NCBI GenBank assembly: GCA_928212115.1
Contig: CAKMRJ010005523.1
Span: forward strand, 106,812,833-106,876,832
Reading direction: 5' to 3'
DNA length: 64,000 nucleotides
Origin: Lactuca virosa
Taxonomy: Eukaryota; Streptophyta; Magnoliopsida; Asterales; Asteraceae
Each line of letters starts with the position of its first letter. Positions within the stretch are counted from its first letter, which is position 1. The position numbers were made by a program, and so were the translations under genes. The notes below the pieces were generated by a model. The model was given only the letters and a program-made list of their open reading frames with translations, had not been told where the DNA came from and searched no databases. Below, one piece after another: positions 1-11,254 of the stretch.

Positions 1-336
1 CCATAACTTTTGTACCCTTATAAATGTCAAGAAATATACGATATCATAACTTATATTTGGAGTAATCCACTATAAGTTTAAAACTAAAATGTTGGTACAT
101 ATTTGTAATAACAAAGATCAACTGATGAGATGCCGGAAAAGTGGTTGATGACTGAGCCGGTGTCGACATTGACCCGGAAAAAACAGAAAAACTCACTAAA
201 TAAAAGACAAAACAAATATCGAGAACCTTACCATGGGTAGAAGAATTGTATCCTCGGTACTAGACTAATCTAATGAAAACCGAAGGGGTAGCGAAACATA
301 GAGATTGAGAGAGAGTGCATATGAGCTTGAGAAAAC
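1..336. other. Left flank, no gene recognised
   Basis: This is non-coding-looking, AT-rich sequence to the left of copia element G. No reading frame, repeat family or RNA gene could be recognised. The last five bases (AAAAC, 332-336) match four of five bases of AAAAT at 11255-11259 and are the probable target-site duplication of element G. Confidence 0.5.
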
Positions 337-485
337 TATTAGCATGTACTTATTGTTTGTTATACTTAGTTGTATTATTGTCCATTACATATCCCATCGT
401 ATTTTGTTTTTGGCCCATAAGTGCTTGTATTGTATTTATACACTCATTCAATAATATATGCATTACAGGAAAATAACCTTTAGCA
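337..485 (+). repeat. 5' LTR of copia element G
   Basis: 149 bp, matching 11072-11254 along its length. It starts TATTAGCATG where the other copy has TGTTAGCGAA, so the canonical TG start is mutated. It ends in CA before the decayed primer-binding site. It is shorter than the 3' copy because that copy has a 34-bp internal duplication. Confidence 0.75.
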
Positions 486-496
486 TGGGATCAAGC

Positions 497-1287
497 TGAT
501 GGGTTTTGAGCAAAAGAACCTCCTATGTGCACATGCAAAACCCTAAAGCTTTGGATCTAGGTTTCTCTATTGTAGATACAAATTTATCCAAAGCTTGTAA
601 AACCCTAATCTAGCATACTATAAAAATCGAGATCTATAATAAAACAAGTTTAGATGATACCTTTCAATAGTTGCAAGAATCTTCAATCTTCAAAAAGCTT
701 AGTATCAGAAGTGTAATACCTCTAATGGCTTACAAACACCAAGGCAAGAAGATGATTGAGAAGACAGGAGGAGGAGGCACAATTTCGGCTATAGTAACTC
801 TAGGGTTTCTTCTGGTAGTCGAAAACTGTCGCCCTGGGGTCCCTTAAATAGCTGAGCAGCTAGGGTTTTAGTCAAAACCCTAATTGGATGAATTAGGCCC
901 TAAGCAGCTCCAAGAACCTTCTGGAATAAGGCCCCTTGGACGAAATTAGTGTGGGCTTCCACTCTAAATTTCGTCCCCCTTATTTCCATAAGGATTCACA
1001 ACCCAAATTCAATTATTTTATAATTGACAGTTCCAGTCCCCTTTATTTAATTAATCTCTTTTAGTCACGAAAATTAATTCTTAATTAATTCTTGACTAAT
1101 ATTAATTAAACTATATAATTTCTCCTTTAATATATTATTCATATAATATATTAATAAACCATAATAACCTCTCTCTCTCCATAAATCATCATATCCAGTT
1201 GCTTTGGTGAAGACAACCCAAAAGGACCATGCACAACCGGGTCAAGTACATACCAAATATAGTTACGGGTTAGACACTAATCCAACA
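497..1287 (-). repeat. 3' LTR of copia element A
   Basis: 791 bp, pairs with 9864-10678. On the plus strand it runs from TGATGGGTTTTGAGC to TCCAACA. Compared with the 5' LTR it has a short CT run near 1170, where the other copy has a long one. The stretch 1288-2115 that follows is the untranslated 3' part of A: a purine tract, then about 0.8 kb without coding sequence. Similar long 3' non-coding stretches are present in D and E. Confidence 0.9.
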
Positions 1288-2115
1288 GTCTCCCACTTGG
1301 ATAAGTCTAGTAACTATAAATGCAAGTAGGACTTCAGGATCCGATTAGCAATCGTAGCTCTCAAAGATGTTGTAGAATTCTGATCTTATTAGTAACCTGT
1401 CCTTTAGATAAGGGATCGTATAGTCCTCCGTTCTCAAGATATCGTGCGGACAAATACATGGAACATAGTCATACTTATTGTCCAACAGTTTGTTTCTCGA
1501 TCTCTGATTTGTCTGACATAGAACTTTATTGAAAACATCAATCCAGTCCTGACCGGGCCCGACACATAAGTCAAACCAAATCATCGAGGGGCCCAGACAT
1601 CGCTTTTACCCTTTTAGGATAAAAGGAACAAATAAACTTCGACTTATATGCATTTACTATTCACTCATTGAATCATGCACAACAATGAGTTTTATAACAT
1701 CAAGTTACTGATGCGTTTACGCATTATTAATGCACAACCAACTTGCAAACAATAAACCATATATCTAGGTTTAAAGACTATATGATATTATCGTCTTGCG
1801 ATCACTCGTGATAAATTCCATGAAGTGATACTAGAAAGCGTGGGTTTAATCCAATGCTCAAATCTTATTCATAAGCACTCATGAATGTTGCAGCAAACTT
1901 TTTCTATGTCTAATACACTTTAGACAGTCTACAAACTAATTCATGACAATCTTCTTTCATACCTACTTCCAAAGTATAAGCGAATGTGGACCGTTCGAAT
2001 AATCTTATTATTCAGGAAGTCAAAACATGCAAAGTGAAACAATAGGTAAATAATTAACACAAGACAGTAACTTTACTCATAAATAATACTCCTTTATTTA
2101 TTCATCAAATGTTAA

Positions 2116-5100
2116 TTACAATTTATCTATTACACGTTTTGAAACTATCAAATCTAAACTAATATCGTCCTTCAGCCCAATGCTCCTAGCGTGCTGCAAG
2201 TGCTTAACCCTACTCAGTCCCTTCGTAAGGGGATCTGATGGGTTATCCTCTGACGATACCCTCTTCACTACGAGGAGTCCCTCTTCCACCCGATGTCTAA
2301 TAAAGTGATATTTCCTGTCGATATGTCGGGATCTGCCATGATCCCTCGGTTCCTTGGTCAAGGCAACCGAACCTTCGTTATTGCAGAAAATTTCCATAGG
2401 CTCCTTTACGACTGGAACAACTCCAAGGTCTCCGATGAAGTTCTTCAACCATATTGCCTCCTTTGACGCTTCACTCGCTGCTATGTACTCTGATTCGCAT
2501 GTTGAATCAGCTACGGTCTCCTGCTTGGAACTTTTCCAAGTTACTGCTCCTCCATTCAGGGTAAAGACCCAGCTTGACTGAGATCGATAATTATCTCGGT
2601 CTGTCTGAAAGCTGGCGTCACTATATCCTCGCACCCTTAAGTCATCACTCCAACCGAGGACTAGAAACCATTCCTTGGTCCTCCGAAGGTACTTAAGAAT
2701 ATTCTTGACTGCGGTCCAATGTGCTCTACCAGGGTTCCCTTGATATCTGCTGACCATGCTCAAAGTGAAGGCCACATCAGGGCGAGTACAAGTCATAGCA
2801 TACATGACCGAGCCAACTGCGGAAGCATAAGGTACTCGACTCATTTCTGCTATCTCGGCCTCGGTACTCGGACTTTGAGTCTTACTCAACTTGGTATTAC
2901 TTTGGATCGGTAACTCCCTTTTCTTGGAATTCTCCATACTAAAACGCTTTAGTACCTTATCCAAATAAGTATTCTGACTAAGTCCTATTAGTCTTTTACT
3001 CCTGTTTCTCACTATCCTTATTCCCAGAATATAGGCAGCGTCTATGAGGTCCTTCATAGCGAAGCACTTCCCAAAGCAGGACTTAACCTCCTGCAGGGTC
3101 GGGATGTCGTTTCCTATGAGTAGTATGTCATCGACATACAATACGAGGAAGCTAACTATACTCCCACTGGCTTTGACATATACACACGACTCATCCTCGC
3201 TTCGCAGGAAGCCAAACTCTTTGACTTTCTTGTCGAAACAAAGATTTCATCTGCGAGATGCTTGTTTCAATCCATAAATGGACTTCTCAAGCTTACACAC
3301 TCTATTGGGATGCTTCACATCGACATAACCCTCTTGCTGACTCATGTAAACATCCTCAGCCAACTTTCCATTAAGGAAAGCGGTTTTGACATCCATTTGC
3401 CATATTTCATAGTCATGAAATGCAGCAATGGCTAGCATCACCCTAATAGACTTTATCTTCGCAACCGGTGAGAAGGTCTCATCATAGTCAACTCCGGGAG
3501 TTTGAGTAAATCCCTTCGTAACCAATCGCGCCTTATAAGTGTGTACTTTACCATCCATGTCGGTCTTCTTCTTGAAGATCCACTTGCACCCGACCGTCTT
3601 ACGACCCGACACATTGTCAACCAAATTCCAAACTTGATTGTCATACATGGACTGAATCTCACTGTCCATAGCCTCTTTCCATTTCGTAGACTCCGGGCCT
3701 ACCATGACTTCCTTATAGCTGTTAGGTTCGTCCAAATTTACTAGTGTACTATCACTAATAAACGTATCCCCTTCAGTAGTAATATGGAAACCATAAAACT
3801 GGGGTGGAACGCTAACTCTTTCGGAACGTCTAAGAGGTAATGACTCGTCAATCGGTTCAACATGAGTTTCCTCCTCAAGTCTAGTGCCAGTGTTAGAGGT
3901 TCCTTCATCGTTCGATTCTTGAAGCTCTTGAACATCAATTTGCCTCCCACTGTCCCCTTGGCTTATGAGTTATTGCTCTCGGAAAACCCCTCTCCTCGCT
4001 ACGAAGACAACATTGTCACTCGGTCTATAGAAGAGATAACCAAAGGACTTCTGCGGGTAGCCGATGAAAATACACCGTTCACTACGAGGTTCGAGCTTTT
4101 CGTGAGTCTCTCGTCTTACGAAAGCCTCGCAACCCCAAACCTTGATATGTGCCAACGAGGGAGCATTCCCCGTCCACATCTCGTGAGGTGTTTTGGCAAC
4201 CTTCTTTGTAGGGACTAGGTTAAGGATATGGGCGGCAGTCTCTAAGGCATACCCCCAGAATGAGATAGGTAGCAAAGCACGAATCATCATGGAACGAACC
4301 ATGTCGAGCAAGGTTCGATTACGCCTCTCAGCCACACCATTCAACTGCGGTGTCCTAGGTGGCGTCAATTGCGAAACTATTCTACATTCCTTGAGGTAGT
4401 AGTGGAATTAAAGAATAAGGTACTCTCTACCTCGATCGGATCGAAGCATCTTGATTTTCCTGCCCAACTGATTCTCCACTTCTTGGTTAAACTCTTTGAA
4501 CTTTTCAAAGGTTTATGACTTGTGCTTGATTAAGTAGATATACCCATATCTGCTATAATCATCGGTGAAAGTCACATAGAAGCGGCTCGCATCCCTTGTG
4601 GTGGATCTAAAGGGCCCACACACATCGGTGTGTATGAGATTCAATAAACCCTCACCCATTTCACAAGTACTAGTGAAGGGTGACTTGGTCATCTTTCCAA
4701 GTAAACAAGACTCGCACACATCATCGTCCCTAAGGTCGAATGAGTCCAAGACTGCATCCTTTTGGAGTTGGGCTATGCGTTTCTTGTTGACATGTCCAAG
4801 ACGAAAATGCCACAAGCATGCTTTGTCCATACTATTGGAAGAATCGATACACAACACATCATTTCCTAAATTGTCTACAACCATCACAGTTTCATATATT
4901 CCATTACAAGGAAATGCTTCAAAATAGAAAACACCATTAAGAAAAGCATTAATAGAAACTTTTTCATTATCAAACGGAAATCTAAATCCTTGTTTATATA
5001 AACCATGAAAAGAAATGATGTTTCTTGCCATATCTGGCGAATAGCAACAATTATTCAACTCTAGTCCTAACCCACTACTAAGCACTAAAGAGTAAACTCC

Positions 5101-5319
5101 AATCTTGGTGACAGGCGACGATCTTCTGTTCCCCTTGATCAAGTTTATTTTCCCATGCTCCACATCCCTATTTCTTCTTAGGCCCTGCAAATCAGAACAA
5201 ATGTGAAAACCACATCCTGTATCAAGTACCCAAGAAATAACATGCGATGAGTTGTTAGATTGAATAGTGTAAATACCTACGAAGGACGACTTGATCTTCC
5301 CATCCTTGATATCTTGCAA
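2116..5319 (-). pseudogene. Copia polyprotein of A: protease, integrase, reverse transcriptase, RNase H (decayed)
   Basis: Read from 5319 downwards, the order is protease, GAG-pre-integrase, integrase, reverse transcriptase and RNase H, as in Ty1/copia. The protease motif WVLDTGCGFHI lies about 30 residues after 5319. The pre-integrase zinc region has LWHFRLGH and CESCLLGK. The integrase has HTDVCGPF and NGVAERRNR (catalytic Asp and Glu). The reverse transcriptase has WQMDVKTAFLNG and YVDDILLIGND, and RNase H has CESEYIAASEA and ends near DPLTKGLSRVKHL. All fragments (5319-4513, 4368-3970, 3735-3247, 3141-2116) share one frame, so the damage is nonsense only: stops near 4513, 4409, 3970 and 3247 (the last a TGG to TGA change). 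The product would copy and integrate the element's RNA, but it cannot be made from this copy. Confidence 0.88.
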
Positions 5320-5403
5320 GTACTTCGGGCAGCTTCGTTTCCAATGCCCCTTCTTATGGTAGTAGTAGCACTCTGCATCCTTTGGGTTGGAGGTGGGTGC
5401 AGC

Positions 5404-6177
5404 TGTTGGATAAGGTGTCTAAGTCCATAACTATTTCTGGTATGTACTTGACCCGACCCGGCATGGTCCATTTGGGTTGCATGGCACCATGCAATTGGAT
5501 AAACTAAAATGAGAGAAATAACACTTATGGTTTATTAATATATTATAAGTTCTAATATATTAATAATATTATTTAATTAGTTTGATCAAGAATTTATTTA
5601 GAATTAATTAAGTGATCAAAAGATAACTAATTAAATATATGGGTAGATTATGTAAATCTTCCATATCTTATATAGTGGGCTAAGAGGCTCCATGGATTAT
5701 CAAGTTGGGTTCCACCTATAGGATGCTCCATAGATGCTCCATGGGAGTTACAAACCCATGGGTCATGGAAATGAAGAGTCATGATACATTAGGGTTTACA
5801 TGGTGTAACCCTAGATGTGTCAACACTATATAAGAAACCCATTCTCCACCAAAATAGGCTACACTAAGAAACAAGAGGGCTAGAGCCGATTTTGCAAGTG
5901 TAAGATTCTCTCAAAGTTTACTCCTTTGCATTTGGTGTTGTGTGAAGCATTTGAGGCATCACACTTGGGGTGCTAGGCTCACAAGGTTTCAAGGATCATA
6001 ATCAACAACAAGGTAAGTTATTCTATCTTTCATTCAAGTTAAAAATGTTCCCCATGTATGCTAGATAGGAATATAACCTTGGAATTCAACTTTGCATGAT
6101 TATTAGACAAACATAGATCCAAGGTTATTAGGGTTGCATATACACTTAGGAAGTGTTAAAATGCTCAAAACCCATCA
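5404..6177 (+). mobile_element. Copia solo LTR J inside element A
   Basis: A single 774-bp LTR from TGTTGGATAAGG to CCCATCA, in plus orientation, closely similar to the LTRs of B and D. It has a perfect 5-bp duplication GCAGC at 5399-5403 and 6178-6182. It interrupts the gag frame of A between the basic linker and the zinc knuckle; removing it with one duplication restores the frame phase. There is no internal region, so it is the product of LTR-LTR recombination. It contains a TATA box (CTATATAAG, about 5827) and the splice-donor sequence CAAG/GTAAGT near 6011. Confidence 0.95.
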
Positions 6178-6182
6178 GCAGC

Positions 6183-6956
6183 AGGACCAACCTTGGTTCC
6201 ACTAGAAGAGGATCCATCATGGGACTTTCCCTTATGGTGACTCTTGGAAGGAGCCTTCCTCTTCTTACCCTTCCCCTACCCAATTGCCAAGACGGGGGCA
6301 GCAGTAGGAGTTGATGCAACAGATTTATCCTTGAGGTTGCTCTCAGCAGTCCTCAATAACCCTTGAAGTTTTCTCAATGTGACCTCCTCTTTGTTCATGT
6401 GGTAGGTCATGCGGAACTGGTTGTAGCAAGGACATAAGGAGTAAAGAATTATGTCAATCGCCAGCTCCTCATTGAAGTCCACATTTAACTTCTGTAGGCG
6501 GTCAACATATCTTTTCATCCTCTAGAGATGAGCAATGACAGACTCTCTGTCTCTCATATTGGTCGTGATCATCGAAGTGATGATCTCGTACCTCTCCTGC
6601 CTCGCCCTTTGATGGTACCTATCCATCAAATCTTGATGCATCTCGTATGGGTAGAAGTCCTCGTAGGAATTTTGGAGTTCTGCGGTCATGGTAGCGAGCA
6701 TGATGCAATGGACTTTCGTATCATCTCGCTCGTGGGCCTCATAAGCAGCAATCTCCTCGGGAGTAGCAGTTTCGAGATTAACTTCCTTCAGCTCCTTATC
6801 GAGGACATACTCCTTGTCCTCGTAGCGGGTAACCATTCGTATGTTGCGGATCCAATCATTAAAATTGTTTCCGTCGAAGATTACCCTGCCACACAAATTC
6901 ATGAGTGAGAACGAGCCGGAAGAGTTCGAGCCTTGAGCGTTTTTCGAATTCGACAT
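6183..6956 (-). pseudogene. Copia gag of A, interrupted
   Basis: The gag start ATG is at 6956-6954, directly after a TTTTCAG acceptor-like sequence. The N-terminus contains SFSLMNLCGRVIFDG and DWIRNIRMVTRYEDKEYVL, shared with B, D and E. The middle has MHQDLMDRYHQ and NKEEVTLRKLQGLL (UBN2-type capsid region). Stops are at 6522 and 6276, probably from glutamine codons. The frame then runs into solo LTR J and resumes beyond 5399 with a zinc knuckle that has lost its second cysteine (CYYYHKKGHWKRSC). Gag would form the capsid in which reverse transcription takes place. This copy is not functional. Confidence 0.88.
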
Positions 6957-9863
6957 CTGAAAAGGAAAAGAGACAAAGTTTGATTAGATAAGAATCCCCA
7001 ATTAAACACCCAAATGAGAAATTAGGGCTAGGATCCAACAACATTATTTACAAATTAAAACAGGGATGCCGTAATTTAAATTGCAAATAATTTGAAGGTA
7101 AGTGAATGACGATTCACTAATTTCTACCATGAAAAACGAAAAAGATTAAGTTTTAAATGTATTGAAACTCCTAAATCTGTTGAGATTCATTGAATTTTTC
7201 AATGGCATGTTTAAATCTCGGTATGCCCTTCAAGTTTGTGACTGGGATACCGAGGATCACAAACAAGGAGTGAATAACCATGCGAATGTACTTGGTGCCC
7301 TCAATGTTACAGTCACCTAATCAATGTGCCGGTTAGCCGCACACGCTCCATTGATCTATGACAAACAACGAGTCACCCTTTTCCACCTTTGCTTAGAGCC
7401 AAATTAGTGTGCCGGTTAACCAAACACGCTCCACTAACGTCTTAGTAAGGGTACAAAGTGTAATTCCATGAAATAGCATCAAATTCACATTTTTCTTAAA
7501 GTAACTATGATTGGGAATTTTATAAAAACATTTAGTTACTTTATTAATCATTACACTTTTAATGAGGAATTAGGTTGCCCTATCGTACCCGTTCGGCTAA
7601 CGACCCTCCACCAATCAAGGAAGCGGTGGGTGAGAGTGGACACCCATTAAACGACCATTTTATAAGCCATCACCTGTACCCCCCTTATAGATCGTCTTCG
7701 TGAATGATGCCTACTAACGGTAAGACTAGCATTGATCTTATACATATATATATATTAATTATTCTTATAATATTATAATAGTATAGGGTTGAATTTTAAA
7801 CTTGTAAAATTCTAAGGTTTGGAATTTAATTATTTCAAAATTAAACTTTGAATTAAAAATTTAAATTCCAAAACTTGAGGGCAAGTTTTGAAACATTTCA
7901 AAAGTATTTAGATCAAAATTCAAATAAACAATTAAACAATTAATTTGGTGATTATCTAATTTTGACCTAGTCCAATTTTGATGCAAGATAATTGATCAAA
8001 TAATTCAAATAATTAATATTTATCAAATAAGGTAATAATTATCTAATTAAATGACCAAAAATCTTTTATTTTGACAAAGATAATCATATACAATCAATAA
8101 AATTCGGATTTTATTAATTAGAAAAACTTATGGTAATTATCTCAAGTCAAAATAAACAAAATCCTAAAATTCCCTCTATCTGACTGCCCGACTCGCTGAG
8201 TCCCTTACTGGACTCGTCGAGTTCATCCGACTCGACGAGTCTGTCAGGCAGAAGGCCAAAAATCGAATTCAAGCAAAGAGTAATTACATCCACTACTACA
8301 GAAAGCATTTGTTGATGCGGTTAAAATAATTAATTAGTGCGGTTATGGAACCGCACCAAAAAATATCGCATTAGAAAATACCCTTATTTGATGATGCGGT
8401 TACAAAACCGCACCAATAAATAACCAAAACCGCACCAAAAAACAATATTGGAATAATACAAATCGCACCAAAAAACAATAAAAACCGCTCCAAATAAAGA
8501 AGCAATACCAAAAAAAAAGCCTCCCACATTCGCACCAAAAAATATATTTTGTTCTGGTGCATAAACTTCCGATCAATGGTGCTCGTTGCAGGTCCATTTG
8601 GATGGTGGGAGGGAAAATCCATCCTCCTTGAAGCTATCAGAACAGGTCCATTTGCAGGTCCATCTAGAAGAGATCAAACACCCACCGAAACCACCATTAT
8701 TTCCGACACATGTTCGCTGTCGAGAACACAACAATCACCAAGGCACCATTTTTCCACCATTAACCACCGTACAACATCTTTAAATCAACCACTTTAACAA
8801 CCGAGCTCACAAACAATAAACCACCACCAGTTCACACCATCACTATCTGCCTTACCTTAGCCGGAAATCACCCCTTACCATCTTCACTTCCTGAAAACAA
8901 CTCCTACATCTTCACGAGTCTGCTTCACCTCCGGTTCACTATCTCGCCACCTCCGACCACCTACCATCTTCACCACTAACCACCGAGAACACCGCCCGTA
9001 GAGCACCTACCTTTTGCTGAGAACCATCCATGCGTCATCATCTCCTACATACTTCCGATTCACCACCATTATTCCACCTTACACAACCCGATGCCACCAA
9101 ACATAAATCAGAAAAAGAAAAGGAAGAAGAAAAGAAATTGGTTTATCTACATACCTACCATCTCCACCACTAACCACCGAGAACACCGACCACAACCCCT
9201 GCCTTTGCCGAGAACCATCCAAGCACCACCATCTCCTACATATTTCTGATCCGCCACCCTTGTTCCATCTTAAACAACTTGACACCACCGATCGAACGTG
9301 AAGCAGAAAAAGAAAAAAAGGAAGAAAAACAGAACTGTTTCGTATGTGTTTTGTTTTGTTTGCAAAGGGGGAAAAACACTCACATAATAAGTAGGGTACT
9401 GGACTACTGGTGCTTTTATGATGGGATCCCCATTCTTTAATGATGCGTTTATTAGATTGAAGAGTAGGAGGGAAATGAAAATTTTGGTTTGTAAGAAAAT
9501 CAAAAGTTTGAGGGAAATGAAAAATTAGAATGAAATTTTAGAGGGAAAGATTAAACAAATGGTGCGGTTACCCTATATTTTTTGAGGCGGTTTTTATCTA
9601 TTAAATGTGTTTAATAGTGCGGTTTCAAGCTAACGCATCAAATAATGCATTTTAATGTCTTTTAATGCGGATATAAGAAAACCGCTCCAACAAATGATTT
9701 AAATGATGCGGTTTCTTAGTTTATTAATGCGAAAGTGTTTTAATGGTGCGATTTTAGGCTCTCACCGCACCAAAAAAGAAAAAGCCATCGCACTATTAAA
9801 TACGTTCTGTACTAGTGATCATGCATCAAATACAATAGAAACCAAGCAAAGCTCTGATACCAC
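6957..9863 (-). other. Leader of copia element A (PBS to gag), predicted intron, CACTA inserted
   Basis: The non-coding leader between the 5' LTR and gag. The PBS is at 9851-9862. Palindromic ACTCGTCGAGT-type motifs are at about 8190-8245. Two hairpins sharing the loop GAGCGTGTNNGGNTAACCGGCA are at 7317-7356 and 7402-7440. A predicted intron runs on the minus strand from donor AAAG/GTATCA at 10027 (inside the LTR) to acceptor TTTTCAG at 6957, the base before the gag ATG. CACTA element K occupies 8291-9817. No protein-coding gene is seen here. Confidence 0.65.
8291..9817. mobile_element. Non-autonomous CACTA (En/Spm-like) transposon K
   Basis: 1527 bp with terminal inverted repeats beginning CACTACTACAGAA (8291) and CACTAGTACAGAA (complement of 9805-9817), and a 3-bp duplication ATC at 8288-8290 and 9818-9820. 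This is the hallmark of the CACTA superfamily. Within about 250 bp of both ends there are many copies of TGCGGTT/AACCGCA, as expected for subterminal transposase-binding repeats. The middle (about 8560-9540) is rich in CCACC and has no recognisable transposase, so movement would need a transposase from elsewhere. It lies in the leader of copia element A, within its predicted intron. Confidence 0.92.
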
Positions 9864-10522
9864 TGATGAGTTTTGAGCAAAAGAACATCCTATGTGTACA
9901 TGCAAAACCCTAAAGCTTTGGATCTAGGTTTCTCTATTGTACATGCAAGTTTATCCAAAGCTTGTAAACCCTAATCTAGCATACTATGAAAATTGAGATC
10001 TATAATAAAAACAAGTTTAGATGATACCTTTCAATAGTTGCAAGAATCTTCAATCTTCAAAAAGCTTAGTATCACAAGTGTAATACCTCTAATGGCTTAC
10101 AAACACCAAGGCAAGAAGATGATTGAGAAGAGAGGAGGAGGAGGCACAATTTCGGCTATAGTAACTCTAGGGTTTCTTCTGGTAGCCGAAAACTGTAGCC
10201 CTGGGGTCCCTTAAATAGCTAAGCAGCTAGGGTTTCAGTCAAAACCCTAATTGGATGACTTAGGCCCTAAGCAACTCCAAGAACCTTTTTGGGATAAGGC
10301 CCCTTGGACGAAATTAGTGTGGGCTTCCACTCTAAATTTCGTCCCCCTTATTTCCATAAGGATTCACAGCCCAAATTCAGTTATCTTATAATTGACAGTT
10401 CCAGTCCCCTTTAATTAATTAATCTCTTTTAGTCACAAAATTAATTCTTGACTAATATTAATTAAACTATATAATTTCTCCTTTAATATATTATTCATAT
10501 AATATATTAATAAACCATAATA

Positions 10523-10569
<47 letters not shown>

Positions 10570-10678
10570 CATAAATCATCCTATCCAGTTGTTTTGCTGA
10601 AGGCAACCCAAAAGGACCATGCACAACCCGGTCAAGTACATACAAAATATAGTTACGAGCTTAGACACTAATCCAACA
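9864..10678 (-). repeat. 5' LTR of copia element A
   Basis: 815 bp, pairs with 497-1287. Its extra length is largely a CT microsatellite at about 10525-10565. It would carry the promoter of A on the minus strand. It holds the predicted splice donor AAAG/GTATCA at 10030-10022 (minus strand). Confidence 0.9.
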
Positions 10679-10771
10679 CATGCTACCCTAAACCCTAACT
10701 GTCGATCGTGCAATCTTTTCTTCTTTTTATCGTATGATCTATTCTTCTGTTTCTCTACTCCATCTTTGAAA

Positions 10772-11037
10772 ATGCCAGGAGAAGAAGGTCCCTTAACAAC
10801 AGCCCCTCATAAAGCTTATGGCATAACCAATATCAAAACATAAGTACCCCTCATTCTCGATATTCCTATACACAACAATAAGCCATGGAGATTGATATTC
10901 ATTTTGTCTGTGATCTGGTTGCTCGGGACGTTGTTCGTGGGCTCCATGTTCCATCCTCCGCTCAGTATCCTGACATCTTTACGAAAGGAATTTCGACGCA
11001 ACTATTCAACGACTTCAAGACCAGTTTGAACATTTAG
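10772..11037 (+). pseudogene. Gag start fused to RNase H end, remnant of copia element G
   Basis: The ATG at 10772 begins MPGEEGPLTTAPHKAYGITN, which looks like a copia gag N-terminus. It runs to a TAA in the frame of the following VPLILDIP segment. From about 10884 a different frame reads MEIDIHFVCDLVARDVVRGL and QYPDIFTKGIST, the C-terminal end of copia RNase H (compare HVEIDYHFVR and ADIFTKGL), ending at TAG 11035-11037 just before the purine tract. The whole of capsid, protease, integrase and most of reverse transcriptase is missing. This is therefore a deletion derivative that kept both termini. Confidence 0.7.
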
Positions 11038-11071
11038 AATTCTCCTTCTTATCAAACTGGGGGGAGGGGGA

Positions 11072-11254
11072 TGTTAGCGAATACTTATTGTGTGTTATAC
11101 TTAGTTGTTAGCGAATACTAATTGTGTGTTATAGTTAGCTGTATTATTGTCCATTACTTAACTCATTTTATTTTGTATTTGGCATAAAAGGGCTTGTAAT
11201 GTATTTATACGCTCATTCAATACTATGTACATTATGGGAAAATAACATTTATCA
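11072..11254 (+). repeat. 3' LTR of copia element G
   Basis: 183 bp from TGTTAGCGAATAC to AACATTTATCA. A stretch of about 34 bp near its start (TTAGCGAATACTTATTGTG and its near copy TTAGCGAATACTAATTGTG) is duplicated in tandem, which accounts for the length difference from the 149-bp 5' LTR. Confidence 0.8.

Larger units (their letters stand above)
497..10678 (-). mobile_element. Ty1/copia element A with nested solo LTR and CACTA element
   Basis: Full-length copia element on the minus strand. The 3' LTR is 497-1287 and the 5' LTR 9864-10678. The PBS (complement of TGGTATCAGAGC) is at 9851-9862 and the purine tract (CCAAGTGGGAGAC on the minus strand) at 1288-1300. The flanks CAAGC (492-496) and CATGC (10679-10683) are a probable duplication with one substitution. 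Without solo LTR J and CACTA element K the element is about 7.9 kb, close to element D (8.0 kb). Gag and pol lie in one continuous frame broken only by nonsense codons once J is taken out. Its LTR is closer to that of E than to those of B, D and J. Confidence 0.9.
337..11254 (+). mobile_element. Ty1/copia element G, internally deleted, host of element A
   Basis: A short-LTR copia element in plus orientation. LTRs are 337-485 and 11072-11254; both end in a similar TTTAGCA/TTTATCA terminus. Directly after the 5' LTR is a decayed primer-binding site (TGGGATCAAGC, compare TGGTATCAGAGC), and just before the 3' LTR is a purine tract (ACTGGGGGGAGGGGGA, 11056-11071). The body is split by element A at 497-10678 and otherwise holds only a gag start joined to the end of RNase H. 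Flanks AAAAC/AAAAT are a probable 5-bp duplication with one change. The short LTRs suggest an Ale-type lineage, which is inference. Confidence 0.75.

Noticed and set aside
121..160. CTGATGAG followed by GGAAAA, hammerhead-ribozyme-like
   Set aside because: The CGAAA core and closing stems are not present; retrozyme idea dropped.
8371..8797. Overlapping plus- and minus-strand frames inside CACTA element K (also 9079-9503)
   Set aside because: No transposase motif; low-complexity CCACC and CGGTT sequence opens frames on both strands.
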